This document shows, piece by piece, positions 7,829 to 16,869 of a stretch of DNA of 59,369 nt (the first letter of the stretch is position 1; the number at the start of each line of letters is the position of its first letter). The notes beneath the pieces are model-generated. The model was not told the origin of the DNA. It did no database searches and saw only the letters and a program-made list of their open reading frames with translations. The translations under genes and the position numbers were made by a program. Source of the stretch: Sulfuritalea sp. (lineage in GTDB: Bacteria > Pseudomonadota > Gammaproteobacteria > Burkholderiales > Rhodocyclaceae); NCBI GenBank assembly GCA_016712985.1, contig JADJQA010000054.1, positions 1 to 59,369 of the forward strand. Direction: 5' to 3'.

Positions 7829-9363
7829 TCACCAATTCGGCTCGAATTCTACGAGATAACCGACATGATCGGAAACGCGGCCATAACGATCGTGGTCAGT
7901 GAATAGTTCGCTGCCCGACGCCGCCCGCAAACTGCTGTGCTTCTGCATGAAAATGTAATCGATGCGGCCGTCCGCGGCCAGCTCGCGCGCGATATTCGGC
8001 GACGCCTGGCGAAACACCTTGTCGAACACCCTCCGCGAAGTGGCCGCGAGGAACTGGTCTTCGTATTCCTGGGTGCGGACCACCGCCTGGTAGCCTTCCT
8101 CGCCTGCCTTGATGTTGAAATCCCCGCAGAGGAAGCTGGCGGCGAGATGGCCGCCGTGCTGCTGGTTCGCCCAGCCGCGCAGGTTTTCGAACTGCTCCAG
8201 GAAGCCGCCGCTCAGCCAGCTCAAGTGGGCCGAGAACACATTGACCACGCCCATGTAGGGTACATCGACCCGGACCAGCACCACTTTCCGCGAGTTGATG
8301 CTGTAGATGTCGTGGTTCGAGGAAACATAGCCGGCGTCGGTCGTGATGAAATCGAACTTGCTCAGGATCGCGACGCCTTCTCGGTAGCGGTCGAAGCCCA
8401 GGTGCGACCAGTCGGTATGCAGGTGATAGTGCCGGCGTAGCCGGTCGCGAATGATCCTGGCCGAGTTTGAGTTCCAGTCACCCATACCCTCGCCCCAGTT
8501 CTCCGCCACTTCCTGCAGGCAAACGACATCGATATCGAGATCGTCGATGGCCCGCGCGATATGGCTGAACTTGGCGTCCTGGTTCTCCTCCTGATAGCAG
8601 TGCAGGTTCAGGGTCAGGATCTTCAGGCGCTGGCGGCGGGCGAGATAGTTCTGACCGAAGTTGTTGTCCCAGACCGTGCCGGCGTCGGTCTCGCAGGCGA
8701 TTGCGTACTCGACGCGAAAGGCGTCGCCGACCTTGATCTGGCCGCTCCACAGGCTTGTGTCGTATCTGTTCGGGTTTCTCGGGCGGCTCCCCCGCGCCTT
8801 GTCCCAGCGCATTTTCCTGAAGAAGCAGGGCGTTACCTGGGTGCTGCGCCAGTTGTCGGTGGTCCAATGCACACAGACTTGCCTGGGCTTGAGGGATTGG
8901 CCCACGGCGACGGTGATCGGACAGACCCGCTGGCCGGTCTTGAGAAGCGGGTTGAAATCCACATTCTGCAACTGCGCATGTCGGTCCAGCATGACGCCCG
9001 AGTCGGCATAGGAAACGAAATTGCGCGAATGGTTGTTGTCCCAGTAGTCCTCACCCAGAACTCGATAGTGCAGGGAAAATTCGATGTCTCCGGGCAGCGA
9101 CGCGTCCTCCGCCGGATTGAACGTCGCCCGCGCGCGCCAGACCTCGCGATTCTCGCCGCCGGGCCGGTAATACTCCGCGCGGAGCGTGCGCCAGACGCCG
9201 TCCTCGCCGGTCCACTGAACCTCAACCAGCTAGTCCCAGGCGATATTCTCGACGGTCATCAGAAAGACCAGTTCCTGCTGGAGCCGTTGCTTTTGTCTCG
9301 GATGGTGTTTCTTGCCTGAAGCATTCGTATCGGTGCCATGGGCAATACGGCAGGGCTGTCCAT
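7829..9363 (-). pseudogene. Endonuclease/exonuclease/phosphatase-fold enzyme with two CBM21-like domains, interrupted by TAG
   Basis: The intact frame 8992-7829 carries a full DNase-I-like domain: LTLNLH, LQEV, GVAILSKF, FSAHLSW, LCGDFN, GRIDYIF and SDHVGYL. Ahead of it are two beta domains ending in YWDNNHSRNF and VWDNNFGQNY, and each also has a VHWTTDNW- or VQWTGEDGVW-type strand. These are hallmarks of CBM21 starch-binding domains. The first domain is cut by TAG at 9230-9232 (IAWD-stop-LVEVQW). The likely start is ATG 9363, with AAAGGA upstream, but it is in another frame, so a second lesion must lie between 9363 and about 9270. A glycan-anchored phosphodiesterase is inferred. Confidence 0.68.
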
Positions 9364-9420
9364 GCCTTGGATTCCTTTCAGGGGTTTTTACCGATCCACG
9401 TGGTGGTCGCGGTTAGGATA

Positions 9421-9507
9421 TCAAAGCTTGAGCGAAATGGCAGGAAACCCCTGCATCCCGCCGTAGTGGCAGCCCACCGCACCGGCGCCCAATACCGCGA
9501 TTTTCAT
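9421..9507 (-). pseudogene. panE: N-terminal remnant of 2-dehydropantoate 2-reductase (panE/apbA)
   Basis: A 28-residue frame with its own GGAG-type ribosome-binding site starts MKIAVLGAGAVGCHYGGM, the Rossmann GxGxxG start of ketopantoate reductases. After that the match stops, and the frame ends at TGA 9421-9423 instead of running on for about 300 residues. No further panE sequence follows, so this is a truncated relic. The break suggests a deletion or insertion event at the edge of the neighbouring nuclease/PLD pair. Confidence 0.6.
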
Positions 9508-9709
9508 GTCATTCGCTCCGGATGAGTTTCCTCGGGCTGGCAGTGTACCGGCTCGGCTCGCAAGATCGTTTGCACGAATGAATTCGCCGCAGTGGTCATA
9601 TCCGCTTACAAACGGCGGCCTGAACTTACAGACTTGGACGGTGCCCGTGCGTTAGCTTGCTTATCGGCGCGTGGTTCTTTCACCGCGCGTCATTTACAAG
9701 GAGAAGCAC

Positions 9710-10162
9710 ATGAAAACCGTCAGATACGTTCCAGCCGCCGCGGCCGTGGTGGTCGCGCTCTTTTCGCCATCGTCCTTCGCCGACAACGCCGACTTTCGCT
9801 TCGGCAGGGGCGATGTATCGTTCGGCATCAACATCGGGATGCCGCCGCCGCCCGTCGTCCAGTATGTCCCCGTCGCACTGCCGGGTCGCATCTGGGTGCC
9901 GGGCTACTGGGCATGGAATGGGCATCGGTACTTCTGGAGCAGCGGCGCATGGCAAAGGGCGCGGCCGGGCTACGCCCCCGTGGCCGGACACTGGCGGCAG
10001 CGACGCGACCATCCGCAGCCTGAACCGCCGCACTGGAATGGGCACAGGAGCTTCGAAAGCCACCACGGGAATCGCGACCACGTGCAGCGCTCACATTACG
10101 AAGACCGTCGGGATCAAGCCCGGTCAGGAACGCGGGAAGCGCGGCCCGGCCATGCCCGGTGA
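9710..10162 (+). CDS. Secreted YXWXXGXW/WXXGXW repeat protein
   Basis: 150 residues. AAGGAG 7 bases before ATG 9710 sets the start. A signal peptide is clear: a KTVRY start, an AAAAVVVALF core and an SFA-DN cleavage site. The mature part has IWVPGYWAWNGHRYFWSSG and PVAGHW, matching the short aromatic repeat family found in many betaproteobacterial envelope proteins. The C-terminal third is His/Arg/Asp-rich (about 100-150), low in complexity and probably disordered. The function of the family is unknown; a cell-envelope or metal-binding role is only a guess. The gene converges on the universal stress protein gene. Confidence 0.75.
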   Translation: MKTVRYVPAAAAVVVALFSPSSFADNADFRFGRGDVSFGINIGMPPPPVVQYVPVALPGRIWVPGYWAWNGHRYFWSSGAWQRARPGYAPVAGHWRQRRDHPQPEPPHWNGHRSFESHHGNRDHVQRSHYEDRRDQARSGTREARPGHAR

Positions 10163-10190
10163 GCGTTGTCGCTACCGCCCGGACGCCTGT

Positions 10191-11003
10191 TCAGTTCGAC
10201 ATCAGCACCGGCACGGTCATGTGTCGCAGGATGTAGCGGGTGCCGGCGCCGCGGCTGATGAAGGGATAGCCGATATGGCCGTGGGCGCCCATCACCAGCA
10301 GGTCGGCGCCACGGTCGGTGACCCGGTTTAGCAGCATGTCCATGATGCCGAAGTCGTCCACCATCAGCACTTCGGCCCTGGCGGTGATGCCGTGGTCCGC
10401 GAGTTGGCGGGTGACCGCGATGCAGGACGACTCGCCTGCCTCGCGTTGCGCGGCAAAAGACAAGACCATGGCTTCATCGCAGCCCTCGATCAGGGGCAGG
10501 GAGTCGTTGAACGCACGGGCTGCCTCGCGGGCGTCGTTCCAGGCGATCAGTGGATGCTTGCCGACTTCGGCGAAGTCGCCGGCGTAGGGCAGCACCAGCA
10601 CCGGACGGCCGGAATCCAGGATCACATCCATGACCAGTTCGTCGGGCACGTGGGCGGTAACCCCTTCGTCGTGCTGGCCGAGCACCACCAGGTCGGCATG
10701 GCGTGCCATGGTGATGATCCTGCGCAGCACTTCGGAATCGCGGCCGCGATTGATGTCGTGCCATTCGGCCTGGGGCAGGCCGGCTGCGGCTTTCGCGAAC
10801 GCGACCTGGCTGGCGTCGCGGGCTTCCGCGTATTCATGGCTGGGCCACGAGGCCACCACTCCCATCACCTCCGGCAGCCCGCGCTGTCCGAATACGCCCA
10901 CCAGCCGCGCCTGATGCCGGCGCGCCAGCGATACGGCGAGTTCGAGCCTGGCGGCGGTGCGCCCGCCCTGATCCAGGTGCACCATCAAGTTCTTCAACGC
11001 CAT
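10191..11003 (-). CDS. Universal stress protein, tandem-domain
   Basis: 270 residues with two UspA folds. The first starts KNLMVHLDQGGRTAARLELA. The second ends with the nucleotide-binding loop GAHGHIGYPFISRGAGTRYI, close to the G-x2-G-x9-G(S/T) ATP motif, and then VPVLMSN. ATG 11003 follows AAAGGAG; the frame stays open 170 codons further upstream, but that sequence is not protein-like. Tandem USPs respond to starvation, oxygen and membrane stress. The gene is divergent from the cyanate operon across a 520-bp gap. Confidence 0.88.
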   Translation of the reverse strand: MALKNLMVHLDQGGRTAARLELAVSLARRHQARLVGVFGQRGLPEVMGVVASWPSHEYAEARDASQVAFAKAAAGLPQAEWHDINRGRDSEVLRRIITMARHADLVVLGQHDEGVTAHVPDELVMDVILDSGRPVLVLPYAGDFAEVGKHPLIAWNDAREAARAFNDSLPLIEGCDEAMVLSFAAQREAGESSCIAVTRQLADHGITARAEVLMVDDFGIMDMLLNRVTDRGADLLVMGAHGHIGYPFISRGAGTRYILRHMTVPVLMSN

Positions 11004-11523
11004 GATTGCTGACTCCTTTTTGTCTTGGAATGGAAAGTCGCGCCGTGTCACATCCGTGGCCCGATTGCACGTGGTTCCGCGTGCTTCGCCGCGTGCTTCG
11101 GTACGGCCCAAGCGATTCCGGGCAGGCTGGCAGATACAGGCGCGAACCCGATTATCTGCGAAGACGAGCCCATTGCACCAGTTCCAGTGAACCGGGTCCC
11201 TCTCCCGGATAGCCGGATGGGCGCACCAAATGTGGTCTGCTTCGCAAGTCCCGAGCCCCGTTTCGGTGGTTTCTGCTGGCCGTGGCGTACTGAAGTCGCT
11301 GCGCAACGGACTGCCGGATGACAAACCGGATCGATCTTTGGGATCGTCACGCTCCAGCTTGGTGCGCTGGAACCAAGACAGGGCTTCGGCAAGGTGCGCT
11401 ACGCCTGTCCGGCGCCACTCGGAGCAGGCAGAGCTGGCAACACAGGTTCGATTAATCAGCGTGTTGCATCTGATGGCACGAAGTATGCGAACAATTTGGA
11501 AAACCATTTCTCGGGAGCTCACC
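11004..11523. other. 520-bp divergent control region between usp and the cyanate operon
   Basis: No gene is supported, although frames are open on both strands because of GC bias. The region must hold the promoters of the stress-protein gene (minus) and the cyanate operon (plus). The only promoter-like element I can name is the sigma-54-type site at 11474-11489. No LysR-type regulator such as cynR is encoded nearby. Confidence 0.5.
11474..11489 (+). promoter_or_regulatory. Candidate sigma-54 promoter of the cyanate operon
   Basis: TGGCACGAAGTATGCG matches the -24/-12 consensus TGGCAC-N5-TTGC at all but one position (A for the first T), and GG and GC are exactly 10 bases apart. Transcription would start near 11500, leaving a leader of about 25 bases that includes GGGAG before ATG 11524. 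Sigma-54 control fits a nitrogen-scavenging operon. No upstream NtrC site was identified with confidence. Confidence 0.45.
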
Positions 11524-12873
11524 ATGTCACTTCAGGACCCCTTCGATCCGAATCGTTCCATGCCACGTTGCAACTGCGGACATCACGATTCGCAGGCAGA
11601 GCACGATGTTGCCGTCCAGGAAACGGAACAGATCAACCGTCGTGTCCTGCAATCGACCGTGATGCGAGCCTTGTTCCCGCAAGACGCCGAGCGTCGTCGC
11701 TTCCTTTCGGCGATCGGCGCTTCAACCGCATGGGCGGCGATTTCTTCGCTGATTCCTTCGGCACACTCGAAGCCATGGCACAGGACAAGGGCAGCCTCGA
11801 AAAAAAGGACCTGAAGATCGGTTTCATTCCGATAACCTGCGCCAGTCCGCTGGTCATGGCTGACCCGCTGGGCTTCTACAAGAAGCAGGGGCTCAACGTC
11901 ACCATGGTCAAGACCGCGGGCTGGGCCCTGATCCGCGACAAGGTGCAGAACCGCGAGTACGACGCCTCGCACATGCTGGCGCCCATGCCGATCGCGATGT
12001 CGATGGGCATCGGTTCCAACCCGATGCCGATCAACGTGGCGACGATCCAGAACACCAACGGCCAGGCGATCACGCTTCACGTCAAGCACAAGGACAAGCG
12101 CGACCCGAAGATGTGGAAGGGCTTCAAGTTTGTCGTGCCCTTCGAGTACTCGATGCACAATTTCCTGCTGCGCTACTACGTTGCGGAACACGGCATCGAC
12201 CCGGACAAGGACATCCAGATCCGCGTCGTACCGCCGCCCGAGATGGTGGCCAACCTGCGTGCCGGCAACCTCGACGGCTACCTGGGCCCCGGACCCCTTC
12301 AACCAGCGCGCAGTGTATGACGAAGTGGGCTTCCTGCACTTGCTCTCCAAGGAACTCTGGAACGGCCACTCCTGCTGCTCCTTCGGAGTTCCGGCGGATT
12401 TCATCAAGGAAAACCCGAATACCTTTGCCGCCCTGTACCGCGCGATCCTGACCGCCGCCGCGATGGCACGCGATCCGAAGAACCGTCCGCTGATGGCCGA
12501 GGTGCTCTCGCCGGCCAATTACCTGAATCAGCCGAAAACGGTGCTGGAGCAGGTGCTGACCGGCAAGTTCGCCGACGGCCTGGGCAACGTGAAGAACGTG
12601 CCGAACCGTGCCGACTTCGATCCCTTCCCCTGGTACTCGATGGCGGTGTGGATCCTGACCCAGATGAAGCGCTGGGGCCATGTCAAGGGCGACGTGCGCT
12701 ACAAGGATATCGCCGAGAAAGTGTATCTGCTGACGGATGCCCGCAAGCGCATGGCCGAGATCGGCATGGCGGCGCCGAAGGCGGATTACCAGAAGTTCAA
12801 GGTCATGGGCAAGGAGTTCGACTACAGCAAGCCGGACGCCTACGTAAACAGCTTTGCCATCAAGCGTACCTGA
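11524..12873 (+). CDS. cynA: Cyanate/nitrate-type ABC transporter substrate-binding protein, two frameshifts
   Basis: About 449 residues after correction. The N-terminus has a CNCGHH...QAEHD segment followed by a twin-arginine signal (ERRRFLSAIGAS), then the NrtA/CmpA/CynA-type binding domain (KIGFIPITCASPLVMA, GYLGPDPFNQRAV). Two single-base breaks are visible. One base is missing at the GG of 11760-11761, so AAISSLIPS should join GTLEAMAQ. One extra C lies in the run at 12287-12290, where GYLGP should continue DPFNQRA. Periplasmic cyanate capture is inferred from linkage to cynS; nitrate or bicarbonate are the related alternatives. It is the first gene of the operon. Confidence 0.85.
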
Positions 12874-12883
12874 GGCACGGGCA

Positions 12884-13723
12884 ATGCGCTCCGAAGCCCT
12901 CAAGGCCGCCTTCATCTCGGTGCTGCTGTTCCTGATCTTCATCGCTGCCTGGCACATGGCCACGCTGCCGAAGGAGTCGGCGACCCTGGCCGGCGCCAAT
13001 GCCGAGTACGCGGCGCTGATGGGCAAGGGCGCCGAGAAGTCGGGTGGCTTCCCGCCACCGGCCGAAGTCGGCCGCGCCTTCGTCACCTATCTTTCGGATC
13101 CGTTTTACGACCGCGGACCCAACGACAAGGGCATCGCGATCCAGCTCGGCCATTCCCTAGGGCGCGTCGGACTCGGCTTTCTTCTGGCCGTGCTGGTCGC
13201 CGTGCCGCTGGGCTTCACGATCGGCATGTCGCCGCTGCTGACGCGTGCACTCGATCCCTTCATCCAGGTGCTCAAGCCGGTTTCGCCGCTGGCATGGATG
13301 CCGCTGGCCCTCTATACGCTGAAGGATTCGTCGGTGTCCGGAGTGTTCGTCATATTCATCTGCTCGATCTGGCCAATGCTGATCAATACGGCCTTCGGCG
13401 TGGCCTCGGTGCGCCGCGACTGGCTGAATGTTGCGCGAACCCTTGAAGTCAGGCCGCTGCGCAAGGCGCTGCTGGTGATCCTCCCGGCGGCGGCGCCGAC
13501 GATTCTGACCGGCATGCGGATCTCCATGGGCATCGCCTGGCTGGTCATCGTCGCGGCCGAGATGCTGGTGGGAGGCACAGGCATCGGTTATTTCGTCTGG
13601 AACGAATGGAACAACCTCGCATTGCCCAACGTGATCTTCGCCATCACCATGATCGGCGTGGTGGGAATGTTGCTCGACATGGTCTTCGGCCGGCTGCAAC
13701 GGCTCGTCACCTATCGGGAATGA
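12884..13723 (+). CDS. cynB: ABC transporter permease for cyanate (NrtB/CynB family)
   Basis: 279 residues. There is an N-terminal helix, a soluble stretch (about 35-85), then the BPD_transp_1 core with helices near 90-115, 130-150, 155-175, 205-230 and 245-270. The cytoplasmic coupling helix is seen in VARTLEVRPLRKALLVILPA, matching the EAA loop. ATG 12884 lies 10 bp after the binding-protein gene; a longer start at 12854 would overlap that gene and was not used. It forms the inner-membrane channel for the adjacent binding protein and ATPase. Confidence 0.87.
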   Translation: MRSEALKAAFISVLLFLIFIAAWHMATLPKESATLAGANAEYAALMGKGAEKSGGFPPPAEVGRAFVTYLSDPFYDRGPNDKGIAIQLGHSLGRVGLGFLLAVLVAVPLGFTIGMSPLLTRALDPFIQVLKPVSPLAWMPLALYTLKDSSVSGVFVIFICSIWPMLINTAFGVASVRRDWLNVARTLEVRPLRKALLVILPAAAPTILTGMRISMGIAWLVIVAAEMLVGGTGIGYFVWNEWNNLALPNVIFAITMIGVVGMLLDMVFGRLQRLVTYRE

Positions 13724-13742
13724 ACCTGATCGGACAACCCGG

Positions 13743-14675
13743 ATGAGCGGACACTTTCTCCTGGTCGAGGGACTGAAGAAGATCTTTCCGGCGGGTGGCA
13801 ACGGCGAGGCCAACCCCCCGGTTTTCGACGACATCCACTTCCACATCGACAAGGGCGAATTCGTCTGCATTATCGGCCACTCGGGTTGCGGCAAGACGAC
13901 GATTCTCAACGTGCTGGCCGGTCTCGAGGAAGCGACGGCCGGCAACGCCATCATGGACGGGCGCGAAGTCAAGGGACCGAGCCTGGATTGTGGCGTGGTG
14001 TTCCAGAGCCATGCCCTGATGCCCTGGATGACCGTGCTCGGCAACGTGGTCTTCGCGGTGAAGTCGAAGTGGCCCGACTGGTCGCGGGCCAAGGCCGCCG
14101 CGCACGGCGCCCGCTACCTGGAGATGGTCGGGCTGGGCGAGGCGATTCACAAGAAGCCGGCGGAACTCTCGGGCGGCATGAAGCAGCGGGTCGGCATCGC
14201 GCGCGCCTTCGCCATCCAGCCCAAGATGCTGCTGCTCGACGAACCCTTCGGCGCGCTGGACGCCTTGACGCGCGGTACGATCCAGGACGAGTTGCTGAAG
14301 ATCGTGCAGGCCACGCACCAGACCGTCTTCATGATCACGCACGATGTCGACGAGGCCATCCTGCTTGCCGACAAGATTTTGCTGATGAGCAACGGCCCGC
14401 ACGCCAAGATCGCCGAGATCGTCGAAATCACCCTGCGGCGCGAGCGCACGCGGGCGGGGATTCATCACGATCCGCAGTACTACCTGATCCGCAACCACCT
14501 TGTCGACTTCCTCGTCAATCGTTCAAGGACCTATGCCGGAATCGAGGCCGAGGTCTTTCATGACGCGAAGCAGCCGCCGGTGGTCCGGCCGGGGCTGGAA
14601 GGCCAGCCCGCGCTGGTGCGGACGCCGCCGACCGAGAAGCCCGTCCCCCATTTGAAGCAGGTCATCAACCATTGA
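13743..14675 (+). CDS. cynD: ABC transporter ATP-binding protein for cyanate (NrtD/CynD family)
   Basis: 310 residues. Walker A is GHSGCGKTT (about residue 46), the ABC signature is LSGGMKQRVGIARA, Walker B is MLLLDEPFGALD, and the switch His is in MITHDVDEA. The C-terminal extension after about residue 245 is typical of the nitrate/cyanate branch and may be regulatory. The gene lies 19 bp after the permease gene and 12 bp before cynS, so one transcript is likely. It powers cyanate import. Confidence 0.9.
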   Translation: MSGHFLLVEGLKKIFPAGGNGEANPPVFDDIHFHIDKGEFVCIIGHSGCGKTTILNVLAGLEEATAGNAIMDGREVKGPSLDCGVVFQSHALMPWMTVLGNVVFAVKSKWPDWSRAKAAAHGARYLEMVGLGEAIHKKPAELSGGMKQRVGIARAFAIQPKMLLLDEPFGALDALTRGTIQDELLKIVQATHQTVFMITHDVDEAILLADKILLMSNGPHAKIAEIVEITLRRERTRAGIHHDPQYYLIRNHLVDFLVNRSRTYAGIEAEVFHDAKQPPVVRPGLEGQPALVRTPPTEKPVPHLKQVINH

Positions 14676-14687
14676 CAGGAGATAGCC

Positions 14688-15131
14688 ATGAATCGCAATG
14701 ACGTCACCGAACTGATCATCGAGGCCAAGATCAAGAAGGGCCTCAAGTGGGAAGAAGTGGCCAAGAAGATCGGGCTGTCCAAGGAATGGGTTACCGCCGG
14801 CTGTCTCGGCCAGATGACCTTCGACAAGAAGCAGGCGACGACGCTGGGCAAGATCTTCGCGTTGCCGCCGGAAGCCGTTGCACTATTGCAGGTGGTCCCC
14901 TACAAGGGCTCGCTGCCAACGGCCGTGCCGACCGATCCGCTGATTTACCGCTTCTACGAACTGGTCAGCGTGTATGGCACGACCTTCAAGGAACTGATCC
15001 ATGAGGAATTCGGCGACGGCATCATGTCGGCGATCGATTTCAAGATGGACTTGAAACGCGAGCCGAATCCCGCCGGCGATCGCGTGAGCATCGTGATGTC
15101 CGGCAAGTTCCTGCCATACAAGACTTACTGA
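14688..15131 (+). CDS. cynS: Cyanase (cyanate hydratase)
   Basis: 147 residues, close to the 156 of E. coli CynS. It catalyses cyanate + bicarbonate to ammonia + 2 CO2 (via carbamate). The N-terminal helix-turn-helix-like domain (about 1-75) precedes the cyanase domain. The catalytic triad is present: Arg88 and Glu91 in YRFYELVSVYG, and Ser114 in DGIMSAIDF, equivalent to E. coli R96, E99 and S122. An AGGAG site lies 7 bases before ATG 14688. As last gene of the cynABDS cassette it would detoxify cyanate and supply nitrogen as ammonia. Confidence 0.96.
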   Translation: MNRNDVTELIIEAKIKKGLKWEEVAKKIGLSKEWVTAGCLGQMTFDKKQATTLGKIFALPPEAVALLQVVPYKGSLPTAVPTDPLIYRFYELVSVYGTTFKELIHEEFGDGIMSAIDFKMDLKREPNPAGDRVSIVMSGKFLPYKTY

Positions 15132-15496
15132 TCGCCACGAACCCGGAAGCGTTCGCGGGAAACCGCGCGCGGCCTGAAGCAGGTCGATCTCGCGGAGATC
15201 ACCTTGCCGGTCAGGTTCAGAAGCTCGATGAAGCAGACCAGGTGCGCCATCGGAGTCGCCGCGCTTGACTCGTATGGCTAACGAATTATCCGCGTCGGCG
15301 GCCCGCTGCAAATCCATCCCCGTGCTTTCTGACGGGGAAACCATGTACAAATTCCCACTGGTGCTCCTCGCCAGAGGCAACACCCCGCCTGAATCGCCAC
15401 GGCTTTACTCCTGCGATCTGGACATGGTCGCGAACTGTGCATGGTGGCCGGAAGCGGACAAGGCGATCCCCTGGCGGGCTTGTACGACCCCTCGCG
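15132..15496. other. 365-bp gap between cynS and proA (tail to tail)
   Basis: The two genes converge here. I see no convincing hairpin terminator and no recognisable gene; a 93-residue plus-strand frame from 15265 has no domain and overlaps the end of proA. Nothing else is supported. Confidence 0.35.
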
Positions 15497-16753
15497 TTAG
15501 ACGCGCACTTCCCCGTTACCCAGCACGATCCACTTCTGCGAGGTGAGGCCTTCCAGCCCGACCGGGCCGCGGGCGTGGAACTTGTCGGTGGAAATGCCGA
15601 TCTCGGCGCCGAGGCCGTATTCGAAGCCGTCGGCAAAGCGCGGAGAGGCGTTCACCATCACCGAGGCTGAATCCACCTCGCGCAGGAAACGCATCGCGTG
15701 GCTGTAGTTTTCAGTGACGATGGCATCGGTGTGGGCCGACGAGTACTTGTTGATGTGGGCGATCGCTTCGCCGACGTCGGCGACGATCTTCACCGAGATG
15801 ATCGCGGCAAGATATTCGGCGTACCAGTCGTCTTCCGTCGCGGCGATGGCCCGCGGCACGAGCTTGCGGGTTTCCGCGCAGCCGCGGATTTCGACGCAGC
15901 GGGTCGCCAGCATGTTGCAAAGAGTCGGCGCCAGCACTGCGGCGACGGAGCGCGCGATCAGCAGCGACTCGGCGGTGTTGCAGGTGCCCAGGCGCTGGGT
16001 CTTGGCGTTTTCGACGATGTTCAGCGCTTTCACGGGGTCTGCTGCTTCATCGACATAGACGTGGCAGTTGCCGTCGAGATGCTTGATCACCGGCACCCGC
16101 GCCTCTTTCGAGACGCGCTCGATCAAGCCCTTGCCACCGCGCGGCACGATCACATCGACATATTCTGGCATCGCGACGAGATGGCTGACGGCCTCGCGGT
16201 CGGTGGTTTCGATGACCTGCACAGCCGTTTCCGGCAAGCCCGCGGCCTTGAGCCCGGCACTCACGCAGGCGGCGATGGCCTGGTTGCAGCGCAGGGCTTC
16301 CTTGCCGCCGCGCAGGATCGCCGCGTTGCCGGATTTCAGGCACAGGGCGGCAGCGTCGGCGGTGACATTCGGCCGCGCCTCGTAGATGATGCCGACCACG
16401 CCGAGCGGTACGCGCATCCTGCCGACCTGTATGCCGGACGGGCGGCGCTTCATGTCGCTGATTTCGCCGATCGGGTCCGGCAGGGCAGCGACTTGTTCGA
16501 GTCCCTGCGCCATGGCTTCGACGCCTTCCACAGTGAGTGTCAGCCGATCGATCATCGCCGCGTCGAGGCCGTTGGCGCCCGCTTCCGCGACGTCGGCGGC
16601 ATTCGCCGCAAGCAGTTCGGCGCTGCGCGCGCGGATCGCCGCGGCCATCGCCAGCAGTGCGGTGTCCTTGGCCGGCGTCGAGGCGCGCGCCGTGGCGCGC
16701 GAGGCTGTCCGCGCGTTGCGGCCGATTTGCTGCATGTAGTCCTTGATATTCAT
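15497..16753 (-). CDS. proA: Gamma-glutamyl phosphate reductase
   Basis: 418 residues, the usual length. It reduces gamma-glutamyl phosphate to glutamate-5-semialdehyde in proline synthesis (cytoplasm, NADPH). Seen: VGRMRVPLGVVGIIYEARPN, the LKSGNAAILRGGKEA loop, VPRGGKGLI, and the catalytic-Cys region QRLGTCNTAESLL. ATG 16753 with AGAAAGGG upstream fits ProA starts; the frame continues upstream without a better start. It is the last gene of the leuS-lptE-holA-proA series, separated from holA by 116 bp. Confidence 0.96.
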   Translation of the reverse strand: MNIKDYMQQIGRNARTASRATARASTPAKDTALLAMAAAIRARSAELLAANAADVAEAGANGLDAAMIDRLTLTVEGVEAMAQGLEQVAALPDPIGEISDMKRRPSGIQVGRMRVPLGVVGIIYEARPNVTADAAALCLKSGNAAILRGGKEALRCNQAIAACVSAGLKAAGLPETAVQVIETTDREAVSHLVAMPEYVDVIVPRGGKGLIERVSKEARVPVIKHLDGNCHVYVDEAADPVKALNIVENAKTQRLGTCNTAESLLIARSVAAVLAPTLCNMLATRCVEIRGCAETRKLVPRAIAATEDDWYAEYLAAIISVKIVADVGEAIAHINKYSSAHTDAIVTENYSHAMRFLREVDSASVMVNASPRFADGFEYGLGAEIGISTDKFHARGPVGLEGLTSQKWIVLGNGEVRV

Positions 16754-16869
16754 GACAACCCTTTCTGCCACGGAGGACACGAAGATCGAATGGTTCGACA
16801 AGCTCACCATGATCGGTCACGATGCATTTCCGCTCATCCTGATTTCGTCGAAGGATGTGATCTCCATGG
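16754..16869. repeat. Short intergenic repeat-like sequence between holA and proA
   Basis: Bases about 16790-16811 read ATGGTTCGACAAGCTCACCAT, whose ends ATGGT/ACCAT are inverted. The GTTCGACAAGCTCA core is a sequence I know as a scattered intergenic repeat in many bacteria. A second copy is not evident in this window, so the repeat call rests on recall. Confidence 0.3.

Noticed and set aside
11004..11525. N-terminal extension of the universal stress protein to 444 residues
   Set aside because: The extra residues are not USP-like and would run through the cyanate promoter; ATG 11003 has a good ribosome-binding site.
15265..15546. A 93-codon plus-strand frame after cynS
   Set aside because: No domain, no ribosome-binding site, and its end overlaps proA on the other strand.
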